A stretch of 64,000 bases of DNA from Crocinitomicaceae bacterium. GTDB lineage: Bacteria; Bacteroidota; Bacteroidia; Flavobacteriales_D; Crocinitomicaceae. The notes below the pieces were generated by a model that saw only the letters and a program-made list of their open reading frames with translations, had not been told where the DNA came from and ran no database searches. The stretch spans positions 248,001-312,000 of the forward strand of contig JADJYC010000004.1 in assembly GCA_016719925.1 (NCBI GenBank), given 5' to 3'. The position numbers and the translations under genes are program-made. The stretch's first letter is position 1. Each line of letters opens with the position of its first letter. Shown in pieces: positions 48,423 to 57,614 of the stretch.

Positions 48423-49145
48423 TCATTTATTTTTATTTGCCCTTGCCGCTTCGAATTCTTCTTTCTTCAAAAGTTTAAGCAAATCAAAAAAATTGCGGAT
48501 ATCTGTGTCACTTTTTGCGCCGGTGACACCTCTGATGTGACCATCTTTGTCAATCAGCACAAGCGAATTCACAAATGCTTTGTTACCGATTTCACCAGCA
48601 GATGGAGTTGAAGGCTGATCAATAAACCGTTCACCATAATAATTGAAAGAGTAAAATGGCTTTACATCACCTGAAGCAAACCACCACAGTGAATGATCAT
48701 ACACCTCCATTTCTTCAAGCAGAAGCTGAGATGGAATTGAATCCGGATTTCCGTTTTCATCTGTAAGCAGTGATATTACCCGTACATTTTTATAACTGTC
48801 TGAATGTTCAATCATTTTGGAGTATAAAATTTCATTGAACAAAACAAAACCTGGTCCGCACTCTTTAATGTCCGGACAGGTATTCTGAATAGTTGTCAGA
48901 ATAATGAATTTATCCCTGATTGAATCACGGTTTATTGTTTCACCGTCAAAAGAAATTAAACTGAATTCCGGAATCTGATAAGCAACGGAGTCTATAACAT
49001 TTCCAGAGCTGTCATACTTATACTCATAACCAAGATAAGGCAGAACGATAAAATGATTTTTTACCGTATGTGCAATCCACCAGATTGCAAAACCGGGACC
49101 CAGAAAAATAATCAAAATGGTAAAAACTCTTCTGAGACCAGGCAC
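48423..49145 (-). CDS. Sco-like thioredoxin-fold protein with CX5C
   Basis: 240 residues from a GTG start (49145); no in-frame ATG nearby upstream. One N-terminal membrane helix (FTILIIFLGPGFAIWWIA), then a Sco-like domain: VAYQIPEFSLISFDG, TTIQNTCPDIKECGPGFVLF, LVLIDKDGHIRG. The cysteines are spaced CX5C instead of Sco CX3C, and I do not see the distal His at the usual place, so copper binding may be lost or different. It is anchored in the inner membrane facing the periplasm, 26 bases after oxidase subunit IV, and probably assists assembly. Confidence 0.82.
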   Translation of the reverse strand: MPGLRRVFTILIIFLGPGFAIWWIAHTVKNHFIVLPYLGYEYKYDSSGNVIDSVAYQIPEFSLISFDGETINRDSIRDKFIILTTIQNTCPDIKECGPGFVLFNEILYSKMIEHSDSYKNVRVISLLTDENGNPDSIPSQLLLEEMEVYDHSLWWFASGDVKPFYSFNYYGERFIDQPSTPSAGEIGNKAFVNSLVLIDKDGHIRGVTGAKSDTDIRNFFDLLKLLKKEEFEAARANKNK

Positions 49146-49171
49146 TTTATGAAATAAGAGATTCTAAAAAG

Positions 49172-49546
49172 TTATTTCAGGAATTCCCAGGCATCATTTA
49201 CGTAAGTTCCCTCCAAATAAAGGATGAAAACCAAGTAAAGAATAAAGACGATATACGGAACCAGAATCATATACCGCAGATTTTTGCGTTCATCACCCAG
49301 GTGCATAAAAATCAGAACTATATAGCTAGCTTTTACAACAGTTAGGGCGATGTATCCGCATTTGATCAATAACCAAACCATAGCAGTCTGTTCTGCTTTT
49401 GGCAACATGGCACCAACAAGAACTTCAATAATTGTAATAATTGAAAGTATTGCTGTTACTTTCCAGATCTTTTTGCGAACTACTTTACCTTGCTCTTCTG
49501 AGTGGTGATAATCCAACGAGTATTCAACGATGTCATCTCTTAACAT
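49172..49546 (-). CDS. Cytochrome c oxidase subunit IV (caa3-type)
   Basis: 124 residues with three membrane helices (about 30-50, 60-82, 95-115). The first half has SLDYHHSEEQGKVVRKKIWK, and VKASYIVLIFMHLGDERKNL is the prokaryotic subunit IV signature. Non-catalytic subunit stabilising the oxidase. It lies between subunit III (24-base gap) and the Sco-like gene. Confidence 0.9.
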   Translation of the reverse strand: MLRDDIVEYSLDYHHSEEQGKVVRKKIWKVTAILSIITIIEVLVGAMLPKAEQTAMVWLLIKCGYIALTVVKASYIVLIFMHLGDERKNLRYMILVPYIVFILYLVFILYLEGTYVNDAWEFLK

Positions 49547-49570
49547 AACTCCGGTTTTTTAATACAATAT

Positions 49571-50335
49571 TTATACAAGATAAAAGAAGGTAAATACAAA
49601 TACCCAAACAAGATCCACAAAGTGCCAGTACAAACCAACTTTTTCCACCATCTCATAATGGCCTCTTTTGTGATAAACTCCTCTGATAACCTGACGTAAA
49701 ACAAGCAGGTTAAAAATTACTCCTGTAAATACGTGGAATCCATGGAAACCAGTAATGAAGAAAAAGAAATTTGCATACAATGTGGGACCGTAAGAAACAA
49801 CTTCTGTATGATTATGACCGTGTTCTCCGGGAGTCATGATCACTTCTCCTCCATAGGTATTGTGCTGCAAAGTTGCGTTATCATGCCAGGTAGTTAAGTC
49901 ACCATCAGGACCGGCAATAAAAGTTGACCACTCCCAAACCTGAGATCCAAGGAAAATGAATCCACCAATTACAGTAAGACCAAGCCATTTAATAACACCT
50001 CTTTTATCCATTCTGTGACCAGCTTCAACCGCAAGCACCATGGTTACTGAAGAAACGATGAGGATAAACGTCATGAAAGCCACGTAAAGCAATGGCAGGT
50101 GAGCGTGTGTAAACGGGAAGTGAGTAAAGATTTCTTCACCCATCGGCCAACCGGCAACCCATTCAGGATTAGCGAATTTTGCGAACCCTAATGCGCAGAG
50201 TAATCCACCAAAGGTTAATCCGTCAGATACGAGGAAAAACCACATCATCAGTTTTCCATAACTGACTTTAAAGGGAGATGTTCCGCCGCCCCATGCTGTA
50301 GAGGCATCCATTTGCTGAGAGTGTGCTCCTGACAT
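49571..50335 (-). CDS. Cytochrome c oxidase subunit III
   Basis: 254 residues, five or more membrane helices. KLMMWFFLVSDGLTFGGLLC opens the family domain; the C-terminal part has FFFITGFHGFHVFTGVIFNL and GLYWHFVDLVWVFVFTFFYL, the universal subunit III ending. A His-rich loop (HGHNHTEV) near residue 160 is unusual and may face the periplasm. Subunits I and II are not in this window. Next to a second, longer subunit III-like gene. Confidence 0.94.
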   Translation of the reverse strand: MSGAHSQQMDASTAWGGGTSPFKVSYGKLMMWFFLVSDGLTFGGLLCALGFAKFANPEWVAGWPMGEEIFTHFPFTHAHLPLLYVAFMTFILIVSSVTMVLAVEAGHRMDKRGVIKWLGLTVIGGFIFLGSQVWEWSTFIAGPDGDLTTWHDNATLQHNTYGGEVIMTPGEHGHNHTEVVSYGPTLYANFFFFITGFHGFHVFTGVIFNLLVLRQVIRGVYHKRGHYEMVEKVGLYWHFVDLVWVFVFTFFYLV

Positions 50336-50359
50336 ACGTAATTTTTTGTTTGTGCAAGT

Positions 50360-51414
50360 TTAATGAATAAAAATTAAAAATCCGTACAAATAAATCCACA
50401 ATATCCCCAAAAAATGCCAATAGATTGAACCTAACTGCATTCCAAGGTAATTGGACGACGAATATTTCTGTTGTATAGAACGAATCCAAATAACAAACAA
50501 CGCTATAAATCCACCTATCAGATGGAGTACGTGCATTAAAACAAATGCAAATGTGTAAGCGCTTGCCTGATTTTCTGCTCCGTTCAAATCACTTTCTTCT
50601 TTCGCTTTTAGCGGTCTTCCGTCAATTGAAAAACGTCTGTTCTGGTATTCCAGTTTTTTCCCTTTATACCAGATTACAAAATCTTCACCATAACGCCCAC
50701 TTACCATAAAATCACCACGGTTACTGACGCGGCTTTCAGAAAACCAATACAACTGATTCTGCATTTCAGGTGTGATGTTCTGATTTGCTATCTGCAATGC
50801 TTCATTCAAATAAGTGACCACCTGATCCTCATACTTGAGGGTAAAAGCGGTTCCGTAATCTGTAAGTTTGAATTTATGCTCTCTGTTATGCGGATCACTG
50901 CCTGCCATTAGTTCTTCGCAAAAATCAAGCATTGAATTATAAATCTCATCGCTCAGAATTTCACCCTGATAATAAAAATCATATCCGTCGAACGTGATTT
51001 CTTTTCCCTGATACAAAAGCGAATAATACAATCCGTACTTTCCGTAATTATTAATAACCGGAGTGTTCAGCGCATTTCCGTTGCGCTGCATTTCACGCCA
51101 TCCGTTATATTGAAAAACAGTAAATAGAATTCCGGTAAGAAACGCAAGTCCAACCCAGATTTTCACATGATTAAGCTGATCTTTTTTAATTGAACGGATT
51201 GCAAGAAACATGAACAGAGAACCTGCAATTACAAAAACTGTACTCCACAGAAATTCTGCCGGCTTTTTAAATTCCACCCAAAAAACTGAACCGCGGGAAA
51301 CCAGATAAGCACTGGTTAATCCGGCAAAAATCATGATAATACTAAAAATAGAAAACCAAAGCAGATTTTTTTCGCTCGGGCATTTACAACCGGGTCAATT
51401 TCGAAGTTACTCAC
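50360..51414 (-). CDS. Cytochrome c oxidase subunit III-like protein with large insertion, frame broken once
   Basis: About 351 residues. As written the long frame starts at MIFAGLTSAYLVSRGS (51334), in the middle of helix 1. Adding one base in T7 51366-51372 restores RAKKNLLWFSIFSIIM and a GTG start at 51414 (SNFEIDPVVNARAK). That GTG overlaps the ctaB stop by four bases (GTGA), good evidence for it. Helices 1-3 come first, then a ~165-residue soluble insert (from NGWREMQRNGNALN to about ENQASAYTF) unlike normal subunit III, then LMHVLHLIGGFIALFVIWIR and IYWHFLGILWIYLYGFL. Likely an extra subunit of the Bacteroidota oxidase. Confidence 0.88.
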
Positions 51415-52301
51415 GGACTTACTTTATCAAAAACGTACAAAAACTGAATTATCGGGAGATAAATAAAAGATGCAAACATCAGCGTTCTGGCCGCCTTATC
51501 TTCCAGATTCAAATACAATCTATAACCAATCAGAAAAAACCACAAACCGGAAATAGTTCCCAGTATCAGCGATAAATCTCCGGTAAAATCCAGAAACCAC
51601 GGTAAAATTCCAACCGGTATCATTAAAAAGGAATATGCCATAATCTGAAAAGCAGAGGCTTTATTTTTACGTCCCTTTGAAGGCAACAGCGAAAAACCGG
51701 CACGTGCGTAATCATCATCCAGTACCCATGCAATTGCCCAGAAGTGCGGAAATTGCCATACAAACTGAATCAGAAACATAATTCCAACCAGCAAATTAAA
51801 TTCACCTGTTACTGCAACAACACCAAGCATTGGCGGAATAGCACCCGGAAATGCACCCACGAAAACAGCCCAGGGAGTAATTCTTTTTAAAGGAGTGTAG
51901 AGAAAAACGTACATCACCAATGCAAGCAGGCCGAGTATTCCGGCAAAATAATTCAGTTGAAAAAGAAGTAAAAGACCAACAACTCCACAAACAAAGGAAA
52001 CTACAAACGCTTCTGTTACAGACATTCTTCCTGAAGGAATTGGCCGGTTGGCTGTGCGGTTCATCATTTTATCGAGATCACGTTCCAGAATCTGGTTAAA
52101 ACCGTTTGAAGAACCGGTGATTAGAAATCCCCCTGCAACCAGATAGAAAAACCGGATATCGAAACTTCCTTCTGCAAAAAAATAACCGGCAATTGCTGAA
52201 AGTACAACCAATGTGGCCAGACGAAATTTCAGCAATAGCACATAATCCTTCCATTTTGAAACAGAAATCTCTTTGTTTATTGCAGTATCTTTTGCCAACA
52301 T
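51411..52301 (-). CDS. ctaB: Protoheme IX farnesyltransferase (heme O synthase)
   Basis: About 296 residues from the ATG at 52301; a TTG three codons earlier is less likely. UbiA-superfamily prenyltransferase with nine helices that adds a farnesyl group to heme B. The first Asp-rich motif is NQILERDLDKMMNRTANRP near residue 68, and the second region is DDDYARAGFSLLP. First gene of the oxidase run (ctaB, subunit III-like, III, IV, Sco-like). ctaA and subunits I/II must lie elsewhere. Confidence 0.95.
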   Translation of the reverse strand: MLAKDTAINKEISVSKWKDYVLLLKFRLATLVVLSAIAGYFFAEGSFDIRFFYLVAGGFLITGSSNGFNQILERDLDKMMNRTANRPIPSGRMSVTEAFVVSFVCGVVGLLLLFQLNYFAGILGLLALVMYVFLYTPLKRITPWAVFVGAFPGAIPPMLGVVAVTGEFNLLVGIMFLIQFVWQFPHFWAIAWVLDDDYARAGFSLLPSKGRKNKASAFQIMAYSFLMIPVGILPWFLDFTGDLSLILGTISGLWFFLIGYRLYLNLEDKAARTLMFASFIYLPIIQFLYVFDKVSP

Positions 52302-52415
52302 GTTTTCCAATTGCGGGCAAATTTAATAAAACTGTTCGATGTGGGTGTTTAAATTGATTTCAGAATGATTCCAAATTCAGATGTCTTGCTCAATGCAGAA
52401 GGAATGAGCTGATTT

Positions 52416-53960
52416 TCAGAAATCATTGTACCTGTTCCAGAACCTGGATTTAATACCTGCAAAAACAAAATGAGTATGATAGGTTTGATCAGAAGTCCAC
52501 TGCATTCTGTAATTATAAGTGGCTGTAAAGTACAATTCAATTTTTTTAATCAGCGGTAATTCAAACACAAGCTGCTCGTTCAAAACATTTGTTCGGTATC
52601 CCTGCATAATAAGATTATTGTAATCATGTGCACGATCAGAATAGGATCTGAAAATATCCTGACCATAATTCAGCGAATCAGTATCAACACCAAAAGCAGC
52701 AAATGTCAGTTTGTGAGTAAACCGCATTTCATTTTTTTTATACGAAACGATATTCAGCAATTCATAAAAATTTGCTCCCAGAGGGTGTGTAACACTTGCA
52801 TTGAGATGTCCATAATTCTGCACTGCATATTTATGCGAATAAGTATAAGGCCGAACCACATTAAACTCAACCTGAAAATAAAGATCTTTAACTATAAACT
52901 GATTTGTTTTATACCCCGCCTGAATGCCCCATTTATTTCCCCACCATTTATTTTGAGATTTAATTTCTTTCAGTAAAAACTCATCAATAATTATCTGAGA
53001 ATAGACAGCGTGATGTTTGTTTACTTTGTATGTAAGATTTACCCCAAGCAAAACATTATCTGCAGAGCCGTTACTGTATTCAACCGGTCTGTAAAACACA
53101 ACCGGATTCAGATAATTTATATCATATCCTCTGAAAGCAAGGGTATCTTTTGCCTGCCATACAACTGATTCAAATACACTCAGATTAAATTCACGTGTAA
53201 TATTCCAGCTCAGGTAATGAATGGAAGAAAATTTCATTCGGTCAAAATTTTTGTCAGAAGGATTAACCGTGTTATTATTCCATACAGTATATAAATTGGT
53301 GTATTTGATTCCGCCAAAAGCGGTTTCAATTTTCAAAAAGGGATAATTGGACGCATTGTCTGACAATAATAAAGAACGATATCCTTCACCCAAAAAATGT
53401 TTTGCATAACCCGTTGAAAAGGTAAAAATTTTATTAGGCTGATAAGCCAGAATAAATTCACTTCTCTGAAAAAGTTTACCGCTTATCGGTCGGGTTGTGC
53501 CGGCATCCATTGAAAAATTTTTCTGTAATGAGTCAGATACATAATCACCACCTGAAAAATAAGGAAGAAGTTTTGCTGTGAAGAAAAAATTCTTTCTTGC
53601 CAAATCAAATCCTGCACCTGCACCTGCTGAATATTTTAATGGTGAACCAATACTTAATCCTGATTCAAATCCTGCACCGATATCTGCAAGCGGATATACC
53701 CTGAAATTCAAATCATTTTCAGAATAAACAGTGCGCGTTTTATTGGTAAACAATAATTGTGTTTTTTGAAAAGGAAGTCCTTTATTACTAAAATGAATCA
53801 ACGGCAAAACACCGCTGTGCAATTCCATTGAATCGGTCAGATAAATTTCAGAAAGTTCAATTCTGCTTCTGTAATTTAATGGTTCAACAAAATGCTGTGC
53901 ATTTAAATGAACACAAGCAACCAAAAAAGCAAAAATCAGTATGATTTTATTCTGCTTCAT
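52416..53960 (-). CDS. Outer membrane protein, Wzi-like capsule-assembly barrel
   Basis: 514 residues. Signal peptide 1-21 (ends VHLNAQ). Large beta-barrel with many alternating aromatic strands. The segment FLGEGYRSLLLSDNASNYPF is closely repeated in the gene at 55042-56640 (GNGHRSLLLSDFTCNYPF), so the two are paralogues. The GxGxRSLLLSD motif and overall length match Wzi-type barrels, which anchor surface polysaccharide in other bacteria. It overlaps the end of wecA by 14 bases on the same strand. Role in binding or exporting a WecA-initiated glycan is inferred. Confidence 0.78.
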   Translation of the reverse strand: MKQNKIILIFAFLVACVHLNAQHFVEPLNYRSRIELSEIYLTDSMELHSGVLPLIHFSNKGLPFQKTQLLFTNKTRTVYSENDLNFRVYPLADIGAGFESGLSIGSPLKYSAGAGAGFDLARKNFFFTAKLLPYFSGGDYVSDSLQKNFSMDAGTTRPISGKLFQRSEFILAYQPNKIFTFSTGYAKHFLGEGYRSLLLSDNASNYPFLKIETAFGGIKYTNLYTVWNNNTVNPSDKNFDRMKFSSIHYLSWNITREFNLSVFESVVWQAKDTLAFRGYDINYLNPVVFYRPVEYSNGSADNVLLGVNLTYKVNKHHAVYSQIIIDEFLLKEIKSQNKWWGNKWGIQAGYKTNQFIVKDLYFQVEFNVVRPYTYSHKYAVQNYGHLNASVTHPLGANFYELLNIVSYKKNEMRFTHKLTFAAFGVDTDSLNYGQDIFRSYSDRAHDYNNLIMQGYRTNVLNEQLVFELPLIKKIELYFTATYNYRMQWTSDQTYHTHFVFAGIKSRFWNRYNDF

Positions 53961-55032
53961 CCGTTACATTTTTTTTGTAATTCAGAAAAACATATCCGAC
54001 AAATAAAACTGCAATACCAAGACTAATCAGAAAACTGATATTCGGATTTTCAAACTGAATGAAATAGGTTTGCGCAATGATGATAATACTGAAACAATAA
54101 ACGGTTATGGTAGTTTTTTTGTGACTCTTATTCTGCTCCATCAGTTTATGGTGCAGGTGATTTCTGTCTGCGCTTAAAGGAGATCTTCCCTGTAAAGTTC
54201 GTATTGTAAAAACGCGCAATGTATCCAAAAGCGGATATGCGAGGATTGCCATTGCCGCTACCGGTGTAGAAATATTTCTGAAATCTTCAGGAATAAAATT
54301 AACAGGAGATTCGATCAGCTTAAATGCAAGTACACTCACTACTGCACCAATTATGAGTGAACCGGAATCGCCCATAAAAATTCTTGCCGGATTAAAATTG
54401 AAAATTAAAAAACCAAACAAAGCACCCGCAAGTGAAAACGAAACTAATGCCCAGTGTTTATCTCCGCTGAAAGAAAACCACAAACCAAATGCAACGGCTG
54501 AAATCAAACCAACACCGGATGCCAAACCATCCACTCCATCAATCAGATTAATTGCATTGACAATTACTATATATGTAAAGATAGAAATGAGAATACTTGC
54601 ATACTCAGGCAATTCAATATCCATTCCCAACAATCCGTGAAAACTGGTAATACGGATTTCTCCCATCACACATAATATAAATCCAACCATAATGTGAGCC
54701 ATCAATTTTTTCATCGGTGACATTCCGATAATATCATCTTTCACACCAACAAAAAACAACAGTATCAAACTGGCCATCAGATATAGAAATTCACTCAGCT
54801 GATGATCACCACGAATATCCTGTACAGGAAACCAAAGGAAACAGGAAAAAATAAATGCACTGAAAATAATCACACCACCAATAGTTGGCGTACTGCTTTT
54901 GTGAAGTTTGCGCGCCTCCTTCGGTTCGTCTACCAGATGTTTGATTTTTGCCACTTTGATCAGAACAGGTGTTGCAAGAAGCACCACACTGAATGAAGTA
55001 AGTAAAGCAAGTATTAAATGATAATCTTTCAT
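53947..55032 (-). CDS. wecA: Undecaprenyl-phosphate N-acetylglucosaminyl-1-phosphate transferase family (WecA/TagO-like)
   Basis: 361 residues, about eleven membrane helices. It transfers a HexNAc-1-phosphate from UDP-sugar to undecaprenyl phosphate, starting O-antigen or another glycan. Signatures: KSSTPTIGGVIIFSAF near residue 48, FVGVKDDIIGMSP (Mg-binding DD), NLIDGVDGLASGVGL, and RNHLHHKLM with the cytosolic His motif (PLSADRNHLHH). MraY would have different signatures. Lies between two Wzi-like barrels with overlap or a ten-base gap, so the three form a unit. UDP-sugar preference is not proven by sequence. Confidence 0.9.
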   Translation of the reverse strand: MKDYHLILALLTSFSVVLLATPVLIKVAKIKHLVDEPKEARKLHKSSTPTIGGVIIFSAFIFSCFLWFPVQDIRGDHQLSEFLYLMASLILLFFVGVKDDIIGMSPMKKLMAHIMVGFILCVMGEIRITSFHGLLGMDIELPEYASILISIFTYIVIVNAINLIDGVDGLASGVGLISAVAFGLWFSFSGDKHWALVSFSLAGALFGFLIFNFNPARIFMGDSGSLIIGAVVSVLAFKLIESPVNFIPEDFRNISTPVAAMAILAYPLLDTLRVFTIRTLQGRSPLSADRNHLHHKLMEQNKSHKKTTITVYCFSIIIIAQTYFIQFENPNISFLISLGIAVLFVGYVFLNYKKNVTDEAE

Positions 55033-55041
55033 GTCAATTTT

Positions 55042-56640
55042 TTATAAATCAAATCTTCTGTTTCCCAATCGCGTTCTTAAAGCGAAATAGAAATATTCCG
55101 TGTCTGCTCCGGTTAAATCACTGTTATCTCTTCTGAAAATATATCCGGCAGCAAGCTGTAAATTATATCTTTTATTAAACCGGTATCCGGCCTCAAATTG
55201 ATTGTAGAAAATTTTTGAACGCGTTAAAAAATCCAGCACAACAGTTGATACAGGTTCCATCACGGAAGTTCCCAGATTCAAACTATCATTTTGAAATGAT
55301 GCTGAATAAACGGTGTGATTCTGAACAAACCATCTTTTGTACTGATAATTCAGCTGAAAAACAAGTTCATCAAAACCAGCGGTCAACGGATGAGCAAGTG
55401 AATAATTATAATGAGAAAAATTGACCCGCTTATTTTGATTCAGATAAGCATTTTGATCAGCATGATTGTACTCAGCTCTCATATCAAAATTCTTAACCAA
55501 TAGATCATATGTCTTAAATCCGGCCTGCCATGCAGCAAGTTTATTATCATCCAGCACAGCCTGTCCGTAAAAATTAAATTTCATGAAATTTATATCCAGA
55601 TTAAAACCAAGAATTGAATTGTAATTTGAATCTGAAGAATTCATCATAAATGAATTTGTAAGAATCACCGGGTTCAGAAAACTGAAATTTGGCTGAACCG
55701 TTCCCAGCGAGTCTGTCTGTTTATAAACCGCCCCTTCAAATATTCCGATATTAATAAATTTATTGACAGCAACATCCATATAATGAAAGACACCAATCTT
55801 TCTTTCGTACGTTGCTTCAGGCGTTGTATAATAAGGCAAACGGTAAAGATTGGTAAGTGACGCATAGGTAACCTGATATTGAATTCTGTTTTTCCAGAAG
55901 TTGGTTTCCATTTTCAAAAAAGGATAGTTACATGTGAAATCAGAAAGCAATAAAGACCGATGTCCGTTTCCGATAAACTGATTTCCGTTACCAAAATTCA
56001 GGTTGAAATATTTATTTGGTTCAATGGTAAAATATCCTTCAGCAAATGCAAAATCATAGCCTGTTTTTTTAAATGATTTTGTTCGCGCATAACCCGGCAC
56101 AACACCATTAACCTGTTTATAGGTTGTTAAACCACCGCTCAGAATAAACTCACCGTGATCACTGAAAAGTTCACTCTGGTAATCCGGAACAAAAGCCTGA
56201 TTTTCATAAAAGGTGGTGACAAATCCAACCTTGTCAAGAAATTTTGCCTGTACTCTGAGTCCTCTTGTATTCCAGTATTTATAATGCATTGAATCAATTC
56301 CGAAATCATGACCAAGCTCAAGTTCCAGAACCGGATCAACCGAGCACCAGTAATTTTCACCTTTAAAAATCAGAAAATTTTCCTTGAACAATTTCTGGGT
56401 GATCCAGTAATATTGTTTGCTGTTATCAGTATAAATACTATCAGCATTTGACCGGCTTTGAAGAATTGGTTTTGCAGAAAGATGCTGAGAATAAAAATCT
56501 TTATTTGAGGTATCTGAAAGAAAACGGCGCTGAACTTCACGGTGATAAAACTCTTCCAACGGAAAAGACAATTGTGCGCGGGTCATATTTGAACCGTACA
56601 AAAGCAAGAGTACTATAAATACGAAAAAGTATCGCATCAA
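55042..56640 (-). CDS. Outer membrane protein, Wzi-like capsule-assembly barrel (paralogue)
   Basis: 532 residues. Signal peptide 1-22 (ends MTRAQ). Barrel of many aromatic strands; FIGNGHRSLLLSDFTCNYPF and the ending FYFALRTRLGNRRFDL parallel FVFAGIKSRFWNRYNDF of the gene at 52416. The N-terminal periplasmic part (about residues 25-100) has SLxxLEEFYHREVQ-like helices. It is ten bases from the wecA ATG. The two barrels flank wecA on both sides, suggesting duplication around a functional core. Function inferred as surface-glycan handling. Confidence 0.78.
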   Translation of the reverse strand: MMRYFFVFIVLLLLYGSNMTRAQLSFPLEEFYHREVQRRFLSDTSNKDFYSQHLSAKPILQSRSNADSIYTDNSKQYYWITQKLFKENFLIFKGENYWCSVDPVLELELGHDFGIDSMHYKYWNTRGLRVQAKFLDKVGFVTTFYENQAFVPDYQSELFSDHGEFILSGGLTTYKQVNGVVPGYARTKSFKKTGYDFAFAEGYFTIEPNKYFNLNFGNGNQFIGNGHRSLLLSDFTCNYPFLKMETNFWKNRIQYQVTYASLTNLYRLPYYTTPEATYERKIGVFHYMDVAVNKFINIGIFEGAVYKQTDSLGTVQPNFSFLNPVILTNSFMMNSSDSNYNSILGFNLDINFMKFNFYGQAVLDDNKLAAWQAGFKTYDLLVKNFDMRAEYNHADQNAYLNQNKRVNFSHYNYSLAHPLTAGFDELVFQLNYQYKRWFVQNHTVYSASFQNDSLNLGTSVMEPVSTVVLDFLTRSKIFYNQFEAGYRFNKRYNLQLAAGYIFRRDNSDLTGADTEYFYFALRTRLGNRRFDL

Positions 56641-56671
56641 TAGATTTCATACGGAATTCAGCAGTATTTTG

Positions 56672-57608
56672 TTACGAATCCAGTTTCCCGGACTTTAAAG
56701 CGTCCTGATAAGCCAGTTGAATACCCTGTTCCAGATGCGTTGAATAGTTCCATCCGGCAGCCTTCAGACGGGAAACATCCATTAGTTTTCTGGGTGTTCC
56801 ATTTGGTTTAGACGTGTCAAATTTCAGTTCACCATCAAAGCCAACAATTTTTTTAACCAGCAGTGCAAGATCTTTAATTGAAATATCTGTACCCGACCCC
56901 ACATTCATAAAAAGTTTTTCATTGTAGTGAAGCATGAGGTGAAGACAAGCCTGAGCCAGATCATCTACATATAAAAACTCTCAGCGGTGAACCGTCTCCC
57001 CAAATTTCTACTTCTGCTTTATTTTCATTTTTAGCCAGATGGAATTTTTTAATCAATGCAGGAAGCACATGACTGTTGTTTAAATCATAATTGTCATTAG
57101 GTCCGTAAAGATTAGTCGGCATGGCAGAAATAAAATTGCAGCCATACTGATCACGATACGCTTCACACAATTTAATTCCCGCAATTTTAGCAATTGCATA
57201 GGGTTCGTTTGTTTGTTCCAGTAAACCGGTAAGCAGAAATTCTTCTTTCAGTGGCTGAGGAGCAAGCTTTGGATAGATGCATGATGAACCAAGAAAAAGT
57301 AATTTGGTAACGCCGGTTTTATAAGATGCATGAATGACGTTTGATGCGATCATGAGATTGTCATACAAAAATTCAGCACGATATGTATTGTTAGCCATAA
57401 TACCACCCACTTTTGCGGCGGCAAGAAAAACAAATTCAGGCTTTTCAGATTCAAAAAAGGCATTGACAGCAATCTGATTTTTCAGATCCAGTTCTTTAGA
57501 TGATCTCACAAGAATATTTGAATATCCTTCTTTCTGAAGTAATCTTTGAATAGCTGATCCAACCATTCCGTTATGCCCTGCAATAAATATGCGAGAATCT
57601 TTTTTCAC
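56672..57608 (-). CDS. fcl: GDP-L-fucose synthase, frame broken once
   Basis: Epimerase/reductase that makes GDP-L-fucose from GDP-4-keto-6-deoxymannose with NADPH. N-terminal frame (56961-57608): IFIAGHNGMVGSAIQRLL, FLGSSCIYPKLAPQPLKEE with catalytic Ser/Cys, YAIAKIAGIKLCEAYRDQYG with Tyr-x-x-x-Lys. C-terminal frame (56672-56935): NVGSGTDISIKDLALLV to the end. The break is in CTCTC 56978-56982: two bases (CT) are missing; restoring them gives PLREFLYVDDLAQACLHLML. Total about 312 residues. This is the only two-base loss among the breaks. Six bases from the gmd stop. Confidence 0.92.
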
Positions 57609-57614
57609 CGGAAA

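Noticed and set aside
52349..52540. Minus-strand frame of 63 residues overlapping the end of the Wzi-like gene
   Set aside because: Out of frame with the barrel, which already ends in a natural aromatic C-terminus similar to its paralogue; no motif.
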